From Desulfitobacterium sp038181555 (lineage in GTDB: Bacteria; Bacillota; Desulfitobacteriia; Desulfitobacteriales; Desulfitobacteriaceae), in NCBI RefSeq assembly GCF_038181555.1, contig NZ_JBBWUA010000003.1, positions 231,202-295,201 of the forward strand: DNA of 64,000 nt. The letters run 5' to 3'. The notes beneath the pieces are model-generated. The model was not told the origin of the DNA. It did no database searches and saw nothing but the letters and a program-made list of their open reading frames with translations. The translations under genes were made by a program, and so were the position numbers. Numbering within the stretch: position 1 is the first letter of the stretch; each line of letters opens with the position of its first letter. Of the stretch, positions 42,689 through 51,008 are shown in pieces.

Positions 42689-42715
42689 CTTATGAAAATC
42701 TTAAGATTCCCTTAA
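42689..42715 (-). promoter_or_regulatory. VanR-box candidate before vanR (three repeats)
   Basis: Minus-strand units TTAAG, TTAAG and ATAAG start at 42715, 42704 and 42693 (11-bp period). TATAAT at 42651-42656 could be the -10, with another TATAAT nearer the start codon. The box lies 66 bp or more before the vanR start and 22 bp from the end of the next gene. Confidence 0.68.
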
Positions 42716-42736
42716 TACCAGAAAAAGATGTCGCAA

Positions 42737-43798
42737 CTATTTAATGCTTCGCAGACCTGATTGCATCGCCAGCTTACGCAAAAACGGATTATACATAGCC
42801 GGCGACTTTAAATTCTTAAGCAGTAAATTTAGTTTAATTTCCTTTACCTTCTGCATATATCTATCCAAGAACCCATCTAAGCCATCCTCAAGACTTTGGG
42901 CTAGGTATAAAGAGCTTTTTAAGGCGTAGCTGATTCCTTCGGCAGAGCTAGGGCTAATTGCTCCGGCAGCTTCTCCAACCAGAGCTATCCCATCCCTTCC
43001 TACGTACAATTGGGATACCTCCCTAGGCCTATAGATGAATGCACCCTCTGTCTTTAGTTGGCGACCAAAATTAAAGCCATAGTCTTGTAATCTAATCTTT
43101 AATCTTTCATACTTTTCTCTGGTATTCGCCCGGGGTCTTAGGGCCGCTCCTAAAATGAGATTATCATCCTTGGGTATTATCCAAGCATAAAAATCACTAA
43201 TCTCTTCATCAAAAATCGCAGTGAAATAGGATAAATCACCTGGTGATTTAAACCATTGCTGAATCGAAATGTACTCCTCAGGACTATCTATGCCTTTACC
43301 AATAGACTTTCTTAACCGCGAAAGGGCTCCATCGGCACCTACAATTACCTTGGTCTTTACAGATTTTTCTTCGCCCTTATGAACATATCTGACTTCATAT
43401 CCTCCGGGTATTTTCGCATAGTTTTTAAAGAGGGAGTTAAACTTCTTATCAACACCTGCCGGAAGTAGAGAAACTAACCAATGATCAAATTTTTCCCGAT
43501 CCATATTGTAATAGAATCGCTGATACAGTCTTTCCAGGTTATTAGTTAAATCAATGGTCCTTACCGCAAAAAGCTGTGGATCAACAAGGATATCCTTCGG
43601 TATCCCTAAGCCCAGCTGGGCAATCATTTTCTGCGCATCAGGAGCCAAAAGTCCGCCGCAACATTTACTGGTGAAGTTTTGGGGATTCTCATTTGCCAGA
43701 TCCCGTTTATCTAGCAATAAAACCTTATACTTATTTCCAATTAATCGCCCAAGGTTAGCCCCTGCTGGGCCCGCACCTACAATAACAATATCATACAT
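42737..43798 (-). CDS. FAD-dependent oxidoreductase, geranylgeranyl-reductase/flavin-monooxygenase fold
   Basis: 353 aa. The FAD motif is YDIVIVGAGPAGANLGRLIG (residues 2-21), followed by LLLDKRDL with an unusual Lys after the acidic position, a mid motif VIVGADGALSRLRKSIG (about 152-168) and the late GRDGIALVGEAAGAISPSSAEGISYAL. This GR2-type fold includes lipid-saturating reductases and hydroxylases. KCCGGLLAPDA (about 46-56) is a typical GGR-family substrate region. The substrate is unknown. It is a single gene whose promoter side faces the iron-sulfur gene downstream of 44 kb. It is not obviously part of the van cluster. Confidence 0.78.
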   Translation of the reverse strand: MYDIVIVGAGPAGANLGRLIGNKYKVLLLDKRDLANENPQNFTSKCCGGLLAPDAQKMIAQLGLGIPKDILVDPQLFAVRTIDLTNNLERLYQRFYYNMDREKFDHWLVSLLPAGVDKKFNSLFKNYAKIPGGYEVRYVHKGEEKSVKTKVIVGADGALSRLRKSIGKGIDSPEEYISIQQWFKSPGDLSYFTAIFDEEISDFYAWIIPKDDNLILGAALRPRANTREKYERLKIRLQDYGFNFGRQLKTEGAFIYRPREVSQLYVGRDGIALVGEAAGAISPSSAEGISYALKSSLYLAQSLEDGLDGFLDRYMQKVKEIKLNLLLKNLKSPAMYNPFLRKLAMQSGLRSIK

Positions 43799-44000
43799 AA
43801 TCTACCTCGTAAGTAATTGTTCTTAGTCCTAAGCTCTGTTAGGCAAAAAAAGAGTCGTTCCCTGTTTCATAAACCCACCCCTCTATATTCATGATTATCA
43901 TAGCTGATTATTTATCGATATTCAATAAATATTTATTACCATTTAATATGCCCTTCCTTTTCAATAAGGGGGTGGTACGCTTACGGTATTAGTCCCGACC

Positions 44001-44044
44001 AAAAAGAAATAACCGCCCCTGCTCAAAGGTGACGGTAATTTCTT
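44001..44044 (-). terminator. Intrinsic terminator after the iron-sulfur gene
   Basis: On the minus strand GAAATTACCG pairs with CGGTTATTTC (one mismatch), followed by TTTTT. It lies 28 bp after the stop at 44072. The remaining 43799-44000 stretch is A/T-rich and should hold the promoter of the oxidoreductase gene. Confidence 0.75.
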
Positions 44045-44071
44045 AATAACTAACAAATTGGGATGTCATCA

Positions 44072-45346
44072 TTATTTACTCTTAGTAGACAGCAATTTAT
44101 CCAAATAGATGGATTTAAACTGTTTACTGGCCAGCATCTGCTTTAAAGGGGGTAATTTAAGAATAACTCCCAGGACTGCGGCCATGGCACGATGATTGGC
44201 AAAGGCCTGGTTATCAAAGATTAGATTCTGGAGGGTTCCTTTCTCGATGGCTTGCAGCACAAAGCGATGGGTACTATTCACTGGCGTAATGATTTGGACC
44301 TCTCGTCGCACTAGTTCAATAGCATGCTTGGGACAATTGCGCACACAAACACCACAACCAAGACATATTTCTTGATCCACCAGGGCTACCTTCTTACCCT
44401 CGGTGTTGTTGGACATGGAAATGGCCAAGACCGGACATACCTTTGCACATTTACCACAGCCTATGCATTCTTCCAAAATTTTCGGTATGTAATTTGTTGT
44501 AGCCACGGGTTGCATGGGGCTGAATTTTCTCGCTGCTTGCAAGGCTTCACAACAACAACCGCAGCAATTGCATATAAATGCTGGATCTTCACGCACATTT
44601 TCGCCCATTTGCACCAGATTAGCTGCATAAGAGCGTTCCAAGACATCCAGCGCTTCTTGCTTATCAATCAATCTGGCATGCTGCCCATGCTCGGCAAGGG
44701 AACGGGCCACATTTCCCAGCGTGAGGCACACATCCCAAGGAGCATCGATAGCGCAGGGTTGGTCTTTATGGGACATCTTATGCCGGCAATAACACAGTCC
44801 CAGGCCGATATGGGTGGCCTCTTCGATAATATGGCTTGCTCTTTCATAATCCAGTATATGAATGGTGTTCTTACTGGTTAAAACCGGCTCCTGCACATAA
44901 ACTCGTCCCAGGCGTGTCTCTGTTGCGAAAAATAAATCCTTAACAAAATCTTCTTCCACATTCATGTACTGATAATACAATTCACTTAGATATTTCTGAT
45001 CGATGTCCCCTCTGGTACGCATTAAGGCAAATTCGATAAACCCGGCCATGGGTGGGGGCATGACAAATTGACGCACCCCGTTATGCAGTGAGTCCAACAG
45101 CAGCGCCTTCTGACAAAGCTGCTCTAAAAAAGCTTCGGCTTGCCTTTCACTGATATTCCATATTTCGGCGGCCTTTTGGGCCGTAAAGGGACGAACCGGC
45201 AGGAGCGCGACCCGTTGGGCTTCCGTCTCCGTATAGAGAACTTGCAAAATATTATACAGGCTCGCCGATGGTGGAGCCCCTTGGGTAAACCAATTGATTC
45301 TTTCCTCCAGATTTTTATAGGCATCTTTACTTGTGATATGTCCCAT
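44072..45346 (-). CDS. Winged-helix-like protein with ferredoxin domains (multi iron-sulfur)
   Basis: 424 aa. The first about 100 residues look like a helical/winged-helix region (FTAQKAAEIWNISERQAEAFLEQLCQKALL). A Cys-rich middle has CYC (185-187), Cys198, Cys207 and a striking CNCCGCCC run (259-266). Two classic 4Fe-4S motifs follow: CIGCGKCAKVCP (294-305) and CLGCGVCVRNCP (328-339). The C-terminus is helical. It is soluble and probably an electron carrier or redox enzyme subunit; I know related proteins only as 4Fe-4S dicluster proteins of unknown role. It is monocistronic with its own terminator. Confidence 0.78.
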   Translation of the reverse strand: MGHITSKDAYKNLEERINWFTQGAPPSASLYNILQVLYTETEAQRVALLPVRPFTAQKAAEIWNISERQAEAFLEQLCQKALLLDSLHNGVRQFVMPPPMAGFIEFALMRTRGDIDQKYLSELYYQYMNVEEDFVKDLFFATETRLGRVYVQEPVLTSKNTIHILDYERASHIIEEATHIGLGLCYCRHKMSHKDQPCAIDAPWDVCLTLGNVARSLAEHGQHARLIDKQEALDVLERSYAANLVQMGENVREDPAFICNCCGCCCEALQAARKFSPMQPVATTNYIPKILEECIGCGKCAKVCPVLAISMSNNTEGKKVALVDQEICLGCGVCVRNCPKHAIELVRREVQIITPVNSTHRFVLQAIEKGTLQNLIFDNQAFANHRAMAAVLGVILKLPPLKQMLASKQFKSIYLDKLLSTKSK

Positions 45347-45454
45347 GAATTCACCTTCCAGTACAAGTTACAATTGTCAAAGCTATTTGAGTACAGTTTC
45401 AGCATTTTCTACATCTCATATTATACTTCATCGCCAAAATTAATTCCTTCAAAC

Positions 45455-45492
45455 AAAAACCTTTCCTACTAAAATGTTTCGGAAAGGTTTTT
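45455..45492 (-). terminator. Intrinsic terminator
   Basis: A perfect 12-bp inverted repeat AAAAACCTTTCC/GGAAAGGTTTTT (45455-45466, 45481-45492). Reading leftward it follows the small broken gene at 45499 and the CWB2 gene, giving a U-run after the stem. Confidence 0.85.
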
Positions 45493-45498
45493 GGTATT

Positions 45499-45680
45499 TT
45501 AATTAGTGCATCCAGGTTGCCTTTCAGTATTTTGATCTTGGCGAATATAATATGCCTTTGCACCCTTACAAGGATAACTGACCTTAGCATCCCGTATTTG
45601 TTCTTTTATCTCTTCCGGTTTTTTACATATACAGGATTATCACAAGCCAAAAGAACCTGTTTATTGTTTACATAGATCAT
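45499..45680 (-). pseudogene. Small Cys-containing protein gene broken by a frameshift
   Basis: On the minus strand an ATG at 45680 (GGAAAG eleven bases upstream) opens MIYVNNKQVLLACDNPVY and then runs into the wrong frame. One base off, the frame continues as CKKPEEIKEQIRDAKVSYPC, then KGAKAYYIRQDQNTERQPGC and ends at 45499. Both parts are protein-like and join near 45620-45632, so one base is missing, either a mutation or a sequence error. The whole would be about 60 aa with four Cys. It directly follows the CWB2 gene and precedes a terminator. No family is recognised. Confidence 0.55.
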
Positions 45681-45688
45681 TATTCGAT

Positions 45689-47533
45689 CTACTTTCCGAC
45701 TAAAGCCTTCAGGTAGGCTAGGGTTTCATCCGTAATAGCTGATTGACCGCCGAAGACACGTAAGTATTGGAGTAGGCCTTTTTGTTCGGAGAGAAGCTGT
45801 TGTTGTTCCTTTGTCAGGCCGTTTTGAACTTGTTCCGAAGTTCCTTTGGCTCCCGTTAAGATAAGCCAGCTATTATCCCAGGCTGCAACTGCTGCAACTG
45901 CTAAAGCATCGGCATAATCCAGCCCTGTTACGGCGTAAACATTAACAGGCTTTTCCTGCAGACCTTTTAGGATTGCGGCATTGGTAGCAAAGCGATCTGC
46001 GCCACTATAGCGCTCAGGGTTGGGAATACTCTTCTCCAAACCCGCCGGTAAGACATCTACTCCTCCAATTAAAATTGTTTTGGTAATTCCCAGCTCCTTG
46101 AAGCTTCGGGCTGTGGCTTTGGGAAGAGAACTATTTGTACTGTCACCATAGAGAATGGGAATACCATTATACCCTGCCCAAGGGGAGATAGACAAGGCAT
46201 CGGCATAAGTTGCTTCTGCTCTGTTGCCATTTACTAAAATGGCGGTGGGTTTTTCCTTGTTTACTCCAACTGAGTTTAATTTTTTAGCGATTTCATAAGC
46301 TGTTTCATAACGGTTGATTCCAGATATTCTTTCTACCTCTAAACCTTTTTCTTTGAGCACTTCAGCAATTTCTGTAGAGATAGCCCCAGTGCCTCCGATT
46401 AGAACTACCTTCTGGGCCTTAAGAGCCTTAATCTGTTCTAAAACTTCTCCCGGTAATTTAGCGGAAGGAGTTAAAAGGAGAGGAGCATTATAGTGTTTTG
46501 CTAAAGGAACTGCCGGTAAAGCATCAACAGAGGAATCTCCCCGGGCTAGAATTACTGTGGAAGCTCCTTCTTTAAAATATTCCTTAGCAATATTGACGGC
46601 CGTGAGATAACGGTTCTGTCCCCAGATTCGATCCTTAGCTTCTATGCCTAATAAGGTTGTGCTGAGAAGATAATCCGAGCAGCGATCCTGGGTGATGATA
46701 AGCTTGCCGCTTTCGTCTACTTGAGCAGCTTGTCGGAATTCCAGCGCCTTGGTGTTTGGATTGTAATAGTAATAATAAAGAGTCTGCCCGGTATATTCTT
46801 TCCCTACATTGATCTCAATAGAGGCGGTGCCGGGAAGGGGTCCGCTGTGCTTAAAGCTTAGGGCCATTACTCCGCTGCCGTCAGCAAGAGCTAACATAGC
46901 TTGGGCCTGTTGATTTTGCCCTTGAGCTACACTGCCGGATTGCCCTGTTAGAGTTGTAATTTCCAGACCGAAATCATAGGTGCTTTGACCGGGAACTTCA
47001 CTCATGGAACCTTTAGGGAAGGTGATGGTAAAGCCTTGGCCTTGAATTTGGACCGGTTGATTTTGATTGGAACTGATTATGCTTGCGGTTTGTTCCAGGG
47101 TAAGCTTTGTTCCCCCTTGGGTGAGATCGACTTTGGTTCCATTATCGGTAGTGGTGATGCTTTGGTCACTAATGGTTTGGCCTGGTTCAGGGGTTGGTAC
47201 AGAGGGAGTGCCTCCGCCTCCTCCGCCACTTCCGCCGCCCTGATAGGTCCAGTGAGCATAAATGGTGCTGTTAGTGTTAAACACAGTGCTCGTCGTTACC
47301 TTCGTGCCGCTACTTGCCGCTGTGAACCAACCTTCAAAACGGTAGCTGCCAGAGCGTGTCGGAATAGGAAGAACAGATAACTTACCCTCTGCGCTGGTGG
47401 TCAGGGTACCGGGGTAGAGAGCATTGCCGCCGTTTGTATCAAAGGAAATCGTATGAATTTGCGCACCCTCCGGCTGTATCCGCACATATTTGCTGGCGGT
47501 GAAGGTTGCCGAGACAGGGCTTGGTACTTCCAC
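45689..47533 (-). pseudogene. CWB2 surface protein, C-terminal part after the frameshift
   Basis: A 614-codon frame that continues the upstream frame. It begins with an InlB-type B-repeat (TISFDTNGGNALYPGTL ... FEGWFTAASSGTKV ... IYAHW, about 27-95), a Gly/Pro-rich linker (GGGSGGGGGG), a domain of about 180 residues, and three CWB2 repeats (about 300-614, starting at RIWGQNRYLTAVNIAKEYF). CWB2 repeats attach surface proteins to anionic wall polymers. The same reading extended upstream of its first ATG/GTG gives SGHFAFSKEPSFGSAYAHRV and VYAGENSSTAVEVPSP, which belong to the preceding half. No ribosome site or signal peptide is present, so it is not an independent gene. Confidence 0.8.
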
Positions 47534-49863
47534 AGCCGTGGATGAGTTCTCCCCGGCGTATACCCGGTGCGCATAGGCACTGCCGAAGGAAGGCTCCTTA
47601 CTGAAAGCGAAGTGACCGGATGTGCCTGGGTCTGAGCGGTGATAACGCCGCCATTAATTACGATGCTGCCGCCTTGCAAGCCCTTAGAATTATATGAAGT
47701 TAAGTTCAGATTGCCTTTTTCGATGGTGAGTACGCCATTTGTTTTCAAGCAGCAGGCTAGACCCTCATTTCCATATTCCGCTACGATAAGGATGCCGCCA
47801 ATATCTATTGTGAGATTCTCAACTCCAAAAATGCCTGTGATAGAGTCATATATGGTCAGGCTACCTTCGCCTGTGAGAGAAAGGGATTTGCTGCTGGCGA
47901 TACCCATTTGCAGACTGTATTCAGCACTATTCGCCGGGTTGTTTGGCGCCGTGCCTATCTGGTTTTGGCCCACAAGCTTGACAGTCAGGTCATCTTCCGC
48001 ATATATGGCTTCAATAACAAATGAGGAGGGAGTGATGACCGCGTTATTAAGGGTCAGTATCTTGGTGGCTGGGTCGTAACTTACACCGCCGCTAATGCCC
48101 TGACCAGTGATGCTGTCCTTGTTGGCATCAGTAACGGGCGTATCAAGCACATTAAGATAGGTGTTGGTTGTGGTGCTACCCGTTATGGTGCAAGCGATTT
48201 CCACCTTGCCCTGCACGGAATCTATCGTATAGGTGTTGCCCGTGCCACTGATTGCACTTCCGTTATGCGTACCGCTCCATGCGTAGGTGTAGCTGGCAGC
48301 ACCCGCGCCGCTGGCGGTGAACGTTAGCGTATCGCCTTTTAAGAAAGCAAGCTGAGAGTAATCATATCCATTTACGTTGATTTTTCCGCCTGTAGCCGTA
48401 CCCTTTGGGATGATTCCAGAGTTTACCGAAATCCAGTCCAGTGTCGCGCTGGCGGGGGCGCTGCTGACTGAGATGGTTACGCCGGTATCAGCGTCATCAA
48501 AATACACCTTCCACGTGCCGCTTTGAACGCTCGCTGTCCTTGTCGCGCCCATTCCGGTCATGGCAGCAATGGTAGATTCGTTGCCAGCGAGCTTAAGCGT
48601 AAAGTCACCCACAAAGAGACCAGACGGCGCACCGTCAAGCTGTATATTCAGCGTGGCGGTGTAGGTGGGAGTACCGCCCGGTGGATTCACCGTTACGGTC
48701 GCCGGATCTGTTGACACATTCATACAGCCTTCAGCGTTTAGTACACAGTAATAATGATAAGTTCCTGCCTCCAAATCGGTTGGGATGGAAAAACTGGAAC
48801 CCGGTTCACCGTCAATCGGAATGAAAGTGTCACCATTATACCACTGATAGCTAATCGGGTTGCCATTGGTGGTCGTCGCGGCCACTGTCAAGCTACCTGT
48901 AATCGCCCCCTGTGTGACGGTGACGTTTTGCGGCTCTGTTGTAATTTCGATTGCGCTTTTCTCAAACTTGTTGCTGGTGCTATTATAGATATATATTCCT
49001 TTTGTCAGGCCGTTAGCGGAGGCTACTGCATCGGGGCCTCCTACTGTAACCTCCCCAGCTGCGGTAAAGTCCGTGTTTCTGTCTTTCAGCCTGCCGCCTA
49101 GACCCTCGACCCTTGCACCTAGTTCAAGGCCAATTGTGCCGCCCGCATCCGCGGTCAGTGTGCCGGAGGTGTATTTTAATAGGCTATCGCTATCGCATCT
49201 AAGACTGCTATGACCACCTGAAGTCGCACCGAGGTTTAATGTGCCGCCATTCATGTGGACGGTACCGTCGTTTAAAATGCCCGATTCTCTAAAATTAGTG
49301 AGATTAACCGTGCCGCCGCTATTGATTGTGAGGGTATTATTGTCGTTCAGAATAATATGCTCATTTTTATTAGAATTCAGATTGATCGTGGCATCGGTGC
49401 CCACGTTGATGCTTATGCCTTCTAAGCCGCGGCCATCTTTTCCATTCGTCAGGTTTATGGTGACGTTCTCAAGGTTCAGCGTACCATAAAAGGGTTCTTC
49501 ACTGCTGGAAGGTGTGCTTTTGATTCCGGGGTGATCAGCGCCATTTGGAATATTAACCCTACCGCCGCCGTTAATAGTCAGCGTGTAATCTTTTGTGATC
49601 ATGCATTGATTATCCGTACTGAGGATTTTGCCATTCGTGTTCAGTGTGTGGTTAGCTCCCAGTGTGATGCCTCCGCCTAGGCTAATGTCGTTGCCAAGCG
49701 TGATGTTGGGATTAGGCGTAGTGCTGCTCAGGGCATTCTGTAGTTCTATAAAAGTGGTGATGTCACCGTCCGCCTCGGCAAAGACTGCTGTCGGCAGCAT
49801 CGTCATTGCCATGCACACTGCCAAAAACAAGGCCAGTGTTTTGCTTGCTCGTTTTGTTCTCAT
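47401..49863 (-). pseudogene. CWB2 surface protein, N-terminal part before the frameshift
   Basis: The frame starts at the ATG at 49863 (AAGGAGG twelve bases upstream) with a signal peptide: MRTKRASKTLALFLAVCMAM...VFA. Beta-helix-like repeats rich in Asn/Gly follow (about 30-280), then Ig-like segments (about 310-400 and 520-600), then a carbohydrate-binding-type repeat region (LTVKLVGQNQIGTAPNNP, SLTIYDSITGIFGVENL). After GGVITAQTQA (near 47618-47628) the frame turns into unlikely Arg/Pro/Ser-rich sequence while the other frame continues the domain. Joined, the gene (45689-49863) would make about 1,390 aa. One lost base, or a sequencing error, explains the break. Confidence 0.8.
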
Positions 49864-49877
49864 CTGCTCATTCCTCC

Positions 49878-50126
49878 TTATTTCAGATCGATTTGTGTCG
49901 ACAGCCATCCAAGTATTTCCTGAAGCGCAATCCGGGGACCGTCCCGCCAGAAGATATTCTGACCGTCGGTGCTCGGGCGGGGCAGAGCGTTCAGTTCCCG
50001 CAGGCTGTCATAGCTATGGTCTGCTTTTGGCAGACGCTGGGTGTCGAAGAGAATCAGATGACCATTACTTAGTTCAATGTCCAGCGTCTGTCCGTCGACG
50101 ATGTCCACCCGGGTTATTTGCAGCAT
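49878..50126 (-). CDS. DUF2442-like protein
   Basis: 82 aa from the ATG at 50126 (a start three codons earlier is possible). The sequence LQITRVDIVDGQTLDIELSNGHLILFDTQRLPK and WRDGPRIALQEILGWL matches the general pattern of DUF2442 proteins, which often read out as small partners or antitoxin-like proteins without proven function. It lies directly upstream of the CWB2 gene, 14 bp away, and may be co-transcribed with it. It is divergent from the response regulator gene. No toxin-like partner is seen. Confidence 0.7.
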   Translation of the reverse strand: MLQITRVDIVDGQTLDIELSNGHLILFDTQRLPKADHSYDSLRELNALPRPSTDGQNIFWRDGPRIALQEILGWLSTQIDLK

Positions 50127-50303
50127 GATAGTCACCTCATTTCATCCGCGCCTCTTGTCATACCCCGGCATAATCCAAGGCTATCAGAAAATTCTTTCTC
50201 TATGCGAAGGGTTAAGAAATCTTAACCGTTTAATAAAAACCTTTTTTCGTTTCTTAGTCTTGTAAAATATGGTAAAATGATACAATAGAATGGAGGAGAT
50301 AGG

Positions 50304-50990
50304 ATGAAAAAAATTAAGCTCCTTATTATAGAAGATGAAACTGATGTGCTGGAAATCAACCGGGAATATTTTGTGGGCAAGGGCTATGAAGCCGTCTGTG
50401 CAGACACCCTTGCCAAGGCACGGTTTCTGCTGGAGGAACACGCCCCGGATTTGATTTTGCTGGATGTGATGATGCCGGACGGCTCCGGCTTTGACTTCTG
50501 CGCCGAGCTTCGGCAAAAAACAAACGCCCCCATCATCTTCCTGACTTGCAGGGACGAAAATGAGAGCGTGGTAAAGGGTCTTTTACAGGGCGGGGACGAT
50601 TATGTCACCAAGCCCTATGATTTAAATATACTCAGCGCGCGAGTGGCGGCACAGCTACGCAGGGCCGGCATCATGACCGCTGGAAAGATTGAGCTTGCTC
50701 CGCTGGTTGTTGATTTCTTATCCGGGGAAGCATCCCTAGCTGGGGAACGCATTCCTCTGACGCAAAAAGAACTACAGCTTCTTGGGTGCTTTGCCTTGTT
50801 TGCAGGTCGGCGGCTCAGCTGTGAAGAAATCTATCGCCGTGCTTGGGGTGAGGCCTCCGCCGGTGCTTCCGGAAGCATCAAAACCCATGTGGCCAACCTG
50901 CGCAAGAAGCTAAAATTGGATGATGGTGGCTGGTTTGAGCTGGTAAGCTCCGGCAGAAACGAATACGTCTTCAGCAAGGTACGATATTAG
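50304..50990 (+). CDS. OmpR-family response regulator
   Basis: 228 aa. The receiver domain has acidic residues in IIEDETDV, phospho-Asp54 in DLILLDVMMPDGSGF, and Lys in YVTKPYDLNIL. The C-terminal winged helix covers about 130-228 (LTQKELQLLGCFALFAGRRLSCEEIYRRAWGE). ATGGAGGAG precedes the ATG. Its probable partner, a membrane histidine kinase, is encoded convergently 18 bp beyond the stop, not in the usual tandem order. It is divergent from the DUF2442/CWB2 genes, which it may control; that is inferred from position. Confidence 0.92.
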   Translation: MKKIKLLIIEDETDVLEINREYFVGKGYEAVCADTLAKARFLLEEHAPDLILLDVMMPDGSGFDFCAELRQKTNAPIIFLTCRDENESVVKGLLQGGDDYVTKPYDLNILSARVAAQLRRAGIMTAGKIELAPLVVDFLSGEASLAGERIPLTQKELQLLGCFALFAGRRLSCEEIYRRAWGEASAGASGSIKTHVANLRKKLKLDDGGWFELVSSGRNEYVFSKVRY

Positions 50991-51008
50991 ACTTTATATA
51001 AGGCATGC

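Noticed and set aside
43891..43901. ATGATTATCAT as a possible Fur box before the FAD oxidoreductase gene
   Set aside because: Only the central 5-1-5 palindrome fits; the flanks do not extend to a 7-1-7 Fur site, and the gene is not a known iron gene.
44324..44881. A 185-codon + strand frame opposite the iron-sulfur gene
   Set aside because: Its composition is the complement of the Cys-rich motifs; the minus-strand protein is clearly the real one.
45399..45590. A 63-codon minus-strand frame after the CWB2 gene
   Set aside because: It is out of frame with the small four-Cys protein and runs through the terminator hairpin.
50184..50516. A 110-codon minus-strand frame opposite the response regulator start
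   Set aside because: It covers the regulator promoter and receiver domain on the wrong strand and has no conserved features.
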